A DNA stretch of 64,000 bases, taken from Rhynochetos jubatus (taxonomy: Eukaryota; Chordata; Aves; Eurypygiformes; Rhynochetidae). The first letter of the stretch is position 1. The number at the start of each line of letters is the position of its first letter. A program made the position numbers and the translations under genes. Positions 51,301 to 58,713 of this stretch are shown in pieces. Below the pieces are notes generated by a model. That model did not search any database. It had not been told where the DNA came from and saw only the letters and a list, made by a program, of their open reading frames with translations. The stretch spans positions 23,289,001 through 23,353,000 of the forward strand of contig CM050659.1 in assembly GCA_027574665.1 (NCBI GenBank). The letters are read 5' to 3'.

Positions 51301-52163
51301 GTGATGATGACGTGGCAAGCAAGCCCTGAGCCGCCCACGGTGTGAAGGTACGCAAAAGCCTCACATCGGGGAGTGCAAAAATCATAGAAAAATCTCAAAA
51401 TGGGTATTAGGAATCCCTAAGAGGTTTTAGAAGCCGCCGAACTAATGTCATCGTCACCGACGGCCTGAGGCGCCGCTGCCTACCGACGCCCCCGCCCGCC
51501 TCCCGCCGCCCGCCTCTGAGGCGAGGCGCGTGGCGGCGGGCCGGGCGCAGCGGCCGCGCACACCTGCCCCGCCCCGCCCCTCCGTGCACACGTCACCAGA
51601 CATGGCTGCACCGCCGGGGCGCCGCCACAGCGCTCCGAGGCGCGGCGTTACGCCCGGCACGGCACCTCGCTCCGCTCCGAGGCCCGCTCGGCGGGGCAGA
51701 TCGGGCTGACGGGCAGCTGCGCCGGGAGCCCGCGGGCAGCGTCCGTCGCCGCATCCCTCAGGGAGCCGGCGTTGGAGGCCGGCCGGGAGCGGAAGCGGGG
51801 AGAGCCGGCGATCCCCCCTCAGCCTCCCTCCCCGCGGCCTCCCCGGGCGCTGCCCGCCCCGCCGCCCGCTCACTTGTCCCTGATGATCGTCTGGAGCTCC
51901 CGGAGCTGGTCGTTCATGGGCAGCAGCTTCAGCTGCGGTCCGATTGGCGGCGCGCCGCCCTCCCCCGCGGGGATCGGCGGTGCCACCGCCGCCACGACCC
52001 CGTTGCTGCTACTGCTGCTGCTGTCCGGGCTGGGGCAGCCGCTGTCCTCGCTGGGCTCCGCGAAGCGGATCAGCCGGGAGCCGCCACCCGCCGTCGTCGT
52101 CGCCGGCTGTTCCTCCTGCGGCCGCGGGCCGAGCCGCTGGTTCTGGCAGGGCATCGCCTCCAT
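36289..52163 (-). CDS. UPRT: Uracil phosphoribosyltransferase homolog UPRT, 7 coding exons
   Basis: The seven exons join to 834 nt (277 residues plus TGA) with consistent phases. The product is a type-I phosphoribosyltransferase-fold protein related to enzymes that make UMP from uracil and PRPP; vertebrate UPRT has been reported to lack measurable activity. The N terminus (1-75) is low-complexity with six serines at 48-53. The conserved domain starts at about 77 (PQLKLLPMNDQ) and includes FSADRL (106-111), VVEEGLNQLPY (115-125), GVSIMRSGEAMEQGLR (149-164) and YYAKFPPDIYRRKV (189-202). The PRPP-loop equivalent is YPILSTGNT (206-214), where active enzymes carry an acidic residue near the start. 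The C terminus THFGQKYFGTD lacks the glycine/aspartate-rich uracil loop of active enzymes. The gene converges with ZDHHC15 and is head to head with ABCB7. Confidence 0.95.
36960..36992. repeat. Hairpin-forming inverted repeat in UPRT intron 6
   Basis: A perfect 12-bp stem (arms ctttgccatcag and ctgatggcaaag) encloses a 9-base loop. It is intronic and of unknown significance. Confidence 0.6.
37206..37304 (-). CDS. UPRT: UPRT coding exon 6
   Basis: 99 bases encoding TGNTVIEAVKVLVEHGV...LFSTPH (211-242) with split S210 and G243. It covers the end of the PRPP-loop region and the following strand. Acceptor CTTTTAG, donor GTGAGT. Confidence 0.95.
38065..38226 (-). CDS. UPRT: UPRT coding exon 5
   Basis: 162 bases encoding residues 157-209, EAMEQGLRDCCRSIRIGKIL through RRKVLLMYPIL, the most conserved block of the domain. 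Acceptor TTTTGAG, donor GTAAGT. Confidence 0.95.
38929..38991 (-). CDS. UPRT: UPRT coding exon 4
   Basis: 63 bases encoding HKYEGVRFEKGNCGVSIMRS (136-155) with split glycines at both ends. Acceptor CTCACAG, donor GTAGGC. Confidence 0.95.
40790..40975 (+). mobile_element. CR1 LINE 3'-end fragment
   Basis: The stretch contains the typical avian CR1 tail: 'ggctccccagggaagc', then 'caccaagcctg', 'ggagttggactcaatgatcc' and 'gggtcccttccaactc', ending near 'attctg'. CR1 copies are usually 5'-truncated and lack a target duplication, as here. It lies in UPRT intron 3, antisense to the gene, about 70 bases from exon 3. Confidence 0.88.
41046..41115 (-). CDS. UPRT: UPRT coding exon 3
   Basis: 70 bases encoding IRLVVEEGLNQLPY...TTPTG (112-134 plus one base). 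Acceptor TTCTACAG, donor GTATGC. It lies only about 70 bases from the CR1 fragment on its 3' side. Confidence 0.95.
44077..44130 (+). mobile_element. Possible 5' end of an avian ERVL-type LTR
   Basis: The run beginning TGTTGTGGTTTAACC and continuing to AAGTACCACAC resembles the start of a common avian endogenous-retrovirus LTR as I remember it. Similarity stops after about 50 bases and no coding part, second LTR or target duplication is seen, so at most this is an old fragment, in UPRT intron 2. Confidence 0.35.
46816..46858 (-). CDS. UPRT: UPRT coding exon 2 (43 nt)
   Basis: Encodes KSSRGDFVFSADRL (98-111) and the last base of codon 97. Acceptor TTTTTCAG, donor GTAGGT. Human UPRT has TASRGDFMFSADRL at this place, so the match is close. 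Confidence 0.93.
47815..47848. repeat. 17-bp exact tandem duplication
   Basis: Two exact adjacent copies of gcacttcagtacttaat at 47,815-47,831 and 47,832-47,848, in UPRT intron 1. Confidence 0.85.
50740..51190. repeat. Pyrimidine-rich (C/T) asymmetric tract
   Basis: About 450 bases are strongly enriched in C and T on the plus strand (purine-rich on the UPRT transcript), without a clear repeat unit. It lies in UPRT intron 1 just before the CpG island. The open frame across it (50,706-50,975) is Ser/Pro/Leu-rich because of this composition and is not taken as a gene. Confidence 0.5.
51874..52163 (-). CDS. UPRT: UPRT coding exon 1
   Basis: 290 bases encoding residues 1-96 and two bases of K97. 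It starts MEAMPCQNQ; the MPC.NQ core matches mammalian UPRT. A serine run is encoded by a CTG-type repeat on the plus strand. The frame is open further upstream, but the family resemblance begins at this Met. Donor GTGAGC. Confidence 0.88.
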
Positions 52164-52287
52164 GCGCCGGGGCACGCCCCGGTCCCCCGCGCCGGCCTCG
52201 CCGCCACGCGCCGCGCCGGCCTCGCTTGCGCCGCCGCCGGGCGGGGATGGGGGGGCAGGGTGGAGCGCGCCGGCTTGCCATCGCTCT

Positions 52288-52292
52288 ATTGG
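52288..52292 (-). promoter_or_regulatory. UPRT: CCAAT box upstream of UPRT
   Basis: ATTGG on the plus strand reads CCAAT (in gCCAATag) on the minus strand, about 125 bases upstream of the UPRT start codon. This is a typical NF-Y site position for a TATA-less promoter. Confidence 0.5.
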
Positions 52293-52734
52293 CTGCCGGC
52301 GCCGCCACTCAGGGCCCCGGCGGGAGCGCAGGAACGGGAGGAGGGCGGGGCGTTGCCCACGGCGTGGTGACGTCTCCCCCAGCCGCTTTCCCGCGCTTCG
52401 CGCCTCTGCCTCGAGCCCCTCGCGCGCAGGCGGCTCTGTCGGCACTTGGGCGCCAGCGGCCTGTCGGGGGTCGCCTCCTCCCGCCGCCGCCTGCTTCCCG
52501 GTAGGTTTTCCCCGGAGGGCGCCGGTGAGGTGCAGGGCCCACCCGGCGAGGGGCTGCCCGCCTCGTGACACAAGGGCTGTGCTGCAGGGCTTTGGCCTGT
52601 GTTTGGGTGGTTGGGTTTGGGGACCTTTCAAGATACTGGAAGCGAACAGAAGGGTGGGGGTTCGGAGAAGAGGAGGTGGGGTTCAGTGCAGTTAGGATGT
52701 GGGCCTGCGAATCTCTCCGCGGTACAAACGCAGA

Positions 52735-52965
52735 GACATTCTGGGTAGCTCAGCCCTGTACACAGGCTCTCGGCTGCTGGATACCTGTCCAGGATTGTCA
52801 CCGTATCCAGCGCTTTGGACAGGTGTTACACAGAATATCCAGCCTGTGGATAAAAGAACCCTGAATTACAGTATCGCAGTATTTGACGTAGCTCTGACAC
52901 CTCTCTAACAGATCTACAAAATCACTTGACACACACGTATTATTAAACCTCACGATCCCGTTCTT
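52735..52965 (+). repeat. Left arm of an inverted repeat
   Basis: This is reverse-complementary to 56,930-57,165 with moderate divergence (by eye about 75-80% identity with small indels). Shared landmarks include 'cagcgctttggacaggtgt' versus the matching arm, 'aaagaaccctgaa', 'cacctctctaacaga' and 'caaaatcacttgac'. It directly abuts the ZDHHC15-derived copy. Confidence 0.8.
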
Positions 52966-54335
52966 CGTTTTGGTAACTGCCCCTGTAGCGGCCCTTTACT
53001 TCCCAATCCTGCGCCTTCTCGGACAGAACCGAGCAGGTCGGAGCCTCCAACGGGAACAGGGGTTTCTGTTAAGCGTTGAAAGGAGCGCAGGACACGTTTA
53101 ATCACTGAACAAGGTCCAGAAAGCTGCCGCAGAATTGTGTCCTGCACCGCTAAGCAGGGCTCCGTGTGAAGTAACAACGAGCGCGGCTCTTGTCCTTCTC
53201 TTGCTCTTACTAACCGCGGACAACAGCAGCGGGCTTTGCACTGGGAATGCAAAGGGTGACAGGTTGCTGCTCAACGGCAGCACCTGGCACTCCTCTGAGG
53301 CTGAACGGGCGCGTTCAGGGCTTTTTTGCCTTCCCAAACACAAAAGCTGAGAGAGAAGGCGTTGCTGTTACTCGCACAGGAGTCACTCCGTGCGGGCCGT
53401 GGCGCTGGGAACGCCCCGTTCGCCGGCAGCGACACCTGGATTGCCAGCGTGTGCTACTGTAGTGTGCTGGATTTGATTTAGAAATTGTAAACATTTTTAC
53501 ATCCCACTCCTTCTAATGAGATTGGTGTGAAAAATGTGCGTGTTAAGAAGACAGAGAAAATGCTGGACAGCCACCGTACTGTGTGACACAGGGGTAAGGA
53601 ATGCAAAAGTGAAATTAAGATCACGACACGGCATGCTGGAATGGCCGTCCAGCTACACTGGCTACTCCACCTGCACTAGAACCTCTTGATGAGGCGTGAA
53701 AGCCCAAACTGAAGGTCCTTACTCAGGAGACTCCAGCAAGCTGAGGCTAAGGAAAGGTCTTGGGATTTGGCTCACAACTTGTTAAATGCTTAGACATCAA
53801 CAGCGCTATAAATATGTAAGTTAATAATCATCCATCCTGTTATTCTCAACATGAAAAAACCTATTGGCTCCTGAAACACCTGAAAAGGCACCTTTAAAAG
53901 TTAACACCATCTCTCATTTAAACAGTGCTCTTTGGGGTGTTAAAGGATTCTCAGAATTCTCAGTTTTTATGGACAACTCCGTGTGAGTTGTCTCTTTCAG
54001 AAATCCAATCAGCTGTCCAGATCAATTAGTTGGCAGGATTTTTTAGTTCTCTTTAGCATCCCTGCTTTTGTTCTGCAGTGAATGAAAAGTGCTTGGACTC
54101 TTACCTTTTTGCCTGGCTGCACCGGGAGAGTAAAAATAGACTTCCAGTATGTCCACACAGAGTACAACGAGAATATGGAGTAATATAAGATAAGCTACTA
54201 AAAAAAAACCAAAAAAAACCCAAACCGAAAACCCAGAAGCAGAACGATGTTTTCTTAAAGAAAAGTTCATTCATGATGGGCATAACTCCAGTCTTTCACA
54301 GCAGTGACCAAAAAAAGATAAAGGAGAAAAGAATG
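52966..54335 (-). pseudogene. Inverted partial copy of ZDHHC15 (exon 3 with flanking introns)
   Basis: On the minus strand this matches ZDHHC15 18,853-20,635. It keeps intronic sequence, so it arose from DNA, not from a spliced transcript. Exon 3 is recognisable at 54,105-54,197 with its acceptor and GTAAGA donor intact, but is 93 instead of 95 bases: two bases are lost in the CTCTTTGTG region, which shifts the frame. Exon 4 is absent because about 220 bases around it are deleted near 53,470-53,490. The part at 52,966-53,463 is almost identical to intron 4, whereas the rest is diverged. It has no promoter or other exons, so no functional product is expected. Confidence 0.9.
54105..54197 (-). 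pseudogene. Broken copy of ZDHHC15 exon 3
   Basis: 93 bases corresponding to the 95-base exon at 18,980. The second half is identical to the source by eye. The first half has about six substitutions and a 2-base deletion that breaks the reading frame. Confidence 0.9.
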
Positions 54336-56929
54336 ATGGGGACTCACTCTATCTCCTCCTTCCTTCCTGTGTCCTGATGTGTGATGCAAATCGACCCTTC
54401 ACTGTGGGAAATAGTGCTGAGTCTGCATTAAAAACCCCACCAAAATCACACATTAGTTACTGGTAATTAGGGTAGCTCGTGGCTAAAATGTGAGAGGTTA
54501 AAGAGCCTTTTTCACTTGCTGGCATTCTGGTTCGGATTTTAGAGGCGTTCCAGTTAGGATTTTAGGTAGCTTTGTAGCCCTGTATCATCTGTACTGGAAG
54601 TAACTGATGTGATACATTTTAAATAATTTGTAAACCAGCTAACAATGTTTGTACAACCTGTAACCTGTTAGGCATAACAAAATACAGGACAAGTCTCTCT
54701 TGGTGTTAAGGTGGACAAAAACGTGTTTTGAAGAAGAAAATCAAAATGGCCAGTTTTGTAACGTGATCGAACATTTTAGAATACTGCTCTCTTACGGTAG
54801 TTATTTAATCGACTATGAAATAGAATCCACACTGCACTTCAAATGTACGTGTAGCTGCTCTGGTATTAAATGCAAGGTCTGAGGATTAATAATTCATATT
54901 TTTCTAGAAAGAAGTACAGCAGTTCCTATCTCCAAATCAGTACTTTGCCTTTTGGCACATATTCTACTTGTCAAAACTAATCTTAGGTTTTTGAGTGAGG
55001 GATTGTATTCCCTCCCAGCTTTGTCCTGTTTTCCCATTTTTAATTTCTTTGCATTAATTTCTTCCAATTAATTTTCCCTCTTCATATACTTTGGTGAAGC
55101 ATTCTCTTCCTTGTGTTCATACCCTCCCAATACTGTTGATTCTATATTCTGCTTGAGTATTGTCACTTTTCTTTATCCTCTACCCTGACTCCTGAATTCA
55201 CTTTGATTTCCACAGCTCTGGGGGTACGTTCATTTAGTCTGATGCCTGCCATGACTGGAATGTCAACGTTACCACATGAAATACAGGTTTCGGTCTCCCC
55301 TTGGCATACTGATTAGCTGGCATTCAGTGTTGATTCTTTTCATTTTATAGGAATGTTTAATAATTATAAATTTAGTTCTATAAATAGTCTTTATGAAATC
55401 GTACTCCACTTTTTTACAGCTGGAAGAAATAAGTACTTGTCACTATAAGTGAAGTTCATTGCAATGTTATAATCATATTAAACACCTTAAATAAGACAGA
55501 ACTTAAAACCTTTAATAAACTCTAAGGTGTTATTCTGCCTCCATGCACCAGGGCTTATATTTCTTCTGCTGAGCTGCATCTGTAAACTTTTCTCACTGAC
55601 AGCTCTGGAGCATACACTGATTTCTGTCTCTCTCCAAGCAGCTCCTCCACTTCTACACTAAATCTGCAGGGAAACAGTTGGGTTTGTTTGTTTTGGGTTT
55701 GTTTTTTTTTTTTGTGGCAAGCTACTTAAAGCAGTATAAGTTTATAAAACTCTCCTGCTGGCTTTCTGTGTCTTCTTTATCCTCCTGGTTAGGTCACGCC
55801 GAGGAGAGGGTTGTCATGTTTCTGACCACTACAGGTATATGGCCTCTGTTTCTGTGTCTCTCTTGAGGTTTCTGCAGTGCCTTGTACAGGTGTAAATCAT
55901 CTGGTATGATGTACATAAACTGGTGTCCAAAGGAGAAAGAGAAGATTGGAACTGGAGAAAAGACTGAAATAGTAGGGGGAGGAAATAAACCAAGCAGCAC
56001 TGGAGAGTTATTAAAGAAGGAACAGCAGGTAAAGGCAAAATTTGCACGAAAAATGTTTTCAAATATATTAAGTACCTTATTAGCCCTAAAAATGTGGAAA
56101 AATTCAAACACTATGCATTACAACAGAAAATGAAAATTCTGAAGCTGATTTTTTGCTCAGTTAATGACAATGAGCTATCAAAATTAGTAATTAAAAATTT
56201 TTCTATCAAATACCACATAGCCATTTGATATTGTAAATATATGCATATTAATGCCAGATCTTTCAGTGCAGATAATATTCCCATGTCTTAGCCATTTGAA
56301 TTCTAAATATCCTGGATGAGGGGATAGCAAGTATCCTGTCACGTTTCCATTATGACCATTATTTGTCAGATACTTATCTATAGCTTTCCTGTATTTAATT
56401 TGATTCCTTTACTTTCAATACTCCTTCCTTCTATCATCATTAATAATTTCTTACCCTTCTTAAATGTTTACAGCATGGGATGTAGTCCCCTCTTCGTCTT
56501 CTGTAAACTAAGCTGCTAGCATTTAGCGCTTTTAATCCCTTTTCCAGAATTAATTGCCTCCCCTCCACGAGTCTGCTGATGTGTTTTTTTCAGTGTTAGA
56601 TGAATGACAGAACGTAATTTTTAATATTCCATCACAACACGAAACGTTCCTCTTTGTCTTTGAAGACAGGAATATATTTCTTTCTTAGTGCAGTTGGTGG
56701 TTGCTTCAGAATTTTAAAATTAATGTTAGACAAAAAACTAGTGTCAGCGTGTACCAAAGGGAGTATGAACTGAATGATCAAATGCATGGTTTCCATCTTC
56801 AGTTTTAGGGTCTTATTGGAGGTACGTAAGAGGTTCTATCACTGCCAAAGTGTACAGGCATAGGGACCTCCTCCTCTCTCCGTATTTAGCGAAGACAAGC
56901 TGCTAATATCGTTGTCTCAGAATGGTATT
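54336..56929. other. AT-rich intergenic spacer between the inverted arms
   Basis: No gene is seen. The stretch is markedly more AT-rich than the flanking CpG islands, with T-runs (for example near 55,700) and no recognised repeat. It may be part of the insertion enclosed by the inverted arms or unrelated old sequence. Confidence 0.5.
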
Positions 56930-57165
56930 GTGAGGTTTAACAATACGTTTGTCAAGTGATTTTGTAGATCTCTGTTAGAGAGGCGTTAGTGCTGTGTCAA
57001 ATACTGCAGCACCAACCCAGTTCAGGGTTCTTTCATCCACACGCAGGATATTCCGTGTAACACCTGTCCAAAGAGCTGGATACGGTGGCAATACTGGACA
57101 CATCAGAGGGCTGAGAGCCTGTGTGTGGGGCTGAGCTGTGCAGGTGTGCTGTACCCGCATACGTA
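56930..57165 (-). repeat. Right arm of an inverted repeat
   Basis: This is the reverse-complement partner of 52,735-52,965. Together they enclose about 4 kb including the ZDHHC15-derived copy. No terminal transposon signature could be assigned. Confidence 0.8.
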
Positions 57166-57899
57166 CGCTGTGTATGAAGGCTCCCAGCAATGCACACGAA
57201 GCATTGCTGAAACATTTGAAAGCGCTCGGAAGATGCCGCAGTGTTGGCCAGCCTGTCTGGCCAGCCTGGCCTAGGCAAAGGGTCAGAATTATCCCATTTT
57301 GCCTGGTCAAACTTCCATGTTGAAAAGGCCGTGCGGAAGGAAGCGGATGTATGGAAGCCGTAAGCCTGGAATTGCTGTTTATCTTTCCTGGCGATGCCAC
57401 TGGGCGGCACTGTTCAGAGCAAGCTCTGCCAATCAGTTGTGAAGAATTAGATTAGCGGCAGAAATGTCGCCTCCGTCACTCTGAATTCTGGTCAGAAGCA
57501 AAGTTGGGTATCGAAGCGCAGGCCAGAGAAAGCCTGCCTCATTAAAAATCACCTTTTAAGCCAATTGTCTTCTTCCTTCCTGGCTGTCTTTCTGCCCCGC
57601 AGATGAGCTTACAGCCCTCCCTCAAGGCAAGCGCATCAGTAGCCAAGCTCTGGTGGCTTTGAAGAAATCGTTCTGTGATTAAAAAATGCCACACAGAGCT
57701 ACAGCTTCCTCACGGCTCTGCATGCCAATCAGGTGGGAGTATGTAGGTCATTGCAGATGCAATCCATGGCATCTCTCTGTCGTCCTAAATTGGCGTTTCA
57801 TTAGGAACCGTGCTCTTGCTGCGTTGCGCAGGTCTCACAGGAACTATGGCTGAGCTGTGTTAGCCAACGGAGTTCCCCGAGAAGAATATGGAATGCAGA
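57166..57899. other. Intergenic DNA upstream of ABCB7
   Basis: No confirmed gene. A splice-acceptor-like tract followed by a short open frame at about 57,602-57,680 is discussed as a finding. Confidence 0.5.
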
Positions 57900-58454
57900 A
57901 CTAGGTCTGTGCGGAGACGTGTTGCGCCACAGCCCTCTAGCTTACGCCTTCCCCTGCGGCCTGCGCTGCCCTCACGGCTCTGCAGGCTGAGGCCTGTCCG
58001 AGGAAACTCCTGGGGCGGCTGCCCTGCGGGATCCCCAAAACCTGCCGAGAGGGATGTGGGCCAGCTTGGGCCCCTGTTCTCTGCTGAGGGGGACATGGGT
58101 GTCCGGCTGCGTGTGGAGAACGCGCGAGGGCTCAAACCTGCGGTTCGGTAGAAGCCCCGTGCTGACGGGAGAGACGGGCCGCCACGCTTGCTGGAGCTGC
58201 TGCCCGACGCGAGCGATGCTCGCCGTTGCGTGGTTTGGGCTGGAGGACACCCGTATTTCAGCAGTGCCCTCACAAAGAGGGTGCCTTTATCTCGCGGAGG
58301 TGGCGGCTCGGGAGGGGCTTGGCCGCTCCCCGGCTCGGCCGGGAAGCGCCCGTTCCCCCCGGGGCGCCACAGCGGGGCTGAGGGCGGCTTCACCCGCAGG
58401 AGGCGGCGGCAGGCGGGGGCTCTGCCGGGCTCGGCGCGCGCAGCGGGCGCTGCC

Positions 58455-58457
58455 ATG
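58455..58457 (+). other. Upstream ATG in strong context, out of frame with ABCB7
   Basis: gccATGg is an optimal Kozak context 91 bases upstream of the ABCB7 ATG and in another frame. That frame stays open past the ABCB7 start. It matters only if transcription starts upstream of it, which the sequence cannot tell. Confidence 0.4.
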
Positions 58458-58545
58458 GCGACCGCCCCGCCTTCCCCTCCGGGCGGCCCCGCCCCGCCGC
58501 TCCTCCCCGGCGACCCACAATCCTCTCCTCCCCGGCCCTGCCGAC

Positions 58546-58713
58546 ATGGCGCTGCTGGGGGCTCCGCGGAGCCTGGCGGCAGCCGCTTCCCGCAGGCGGC
58601 GGCTCCTCGCCTTCGCCCTGCTGCGGCCTCCGGCGGCCGCCGCCGCCTGCGCGCACGGTTGGTTTGCGGGGAGCGGACGGCAGCGGGCCCACGCGGCCCC
58701 GGGGAGCGGCCAG
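58546..58713 (+). CDS. ABCB7: ABCB7 coding exon 1 (mitochondrial presequence), partial gene
   Basis: 168 bases encode 56 residues beginning MALLGAPRS and ending APGSGQ, followed by donor GTGCGT in phase 0. The peptide is rich in Ala, Arg and Leu, with RRRR at 17-20, and has no acidic residue, which is typical of a mitochondrial targeting sequence. ABCB7 is the half-size inner-membrane ABC exporter whose loss impairs cytosolic Fe-S protein assembly and causes mitochondrial iron loading. The call rests on the MALL start, on the presequence character and on position: ABCB7 is the neighbour of UPRT, head to head, in mammals. Presequences are poorly conserved, so the transporter body downstream of the window is needed to confirm it. 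Confidence 0.8.

Larger units (their letters stand above)
46859..51873 (-). other. UPRT: UPRT intron 1
   Basis: About 5 kb without a supported exon. It contains the 17-bp duplication, a CT microsatellite near 49,880 and a pyrimidine-rich tract at about 50,740-51,190. Confidence 0.75.
51430..52560 (-). promoter_or_regulatory. UPRT: UPRT CpG-island promoter
   Basis: A CpG-dense block surrounds UPRT exon 1 and ends sharply near 52,560. No TATA box is evident. The start of transcription is likely between about 52,170 and 52,270, given the CCAAT box upstream. Confidence 0.7.

Noticed and set aside
51454..52695. Open frames of 307 and 186 codons on the plus strand opposite UPRT exon 1
   Set aside because: They are CpG-island shadows of UPRT with Pro/Arg/Ala-rich sequence and no family match.
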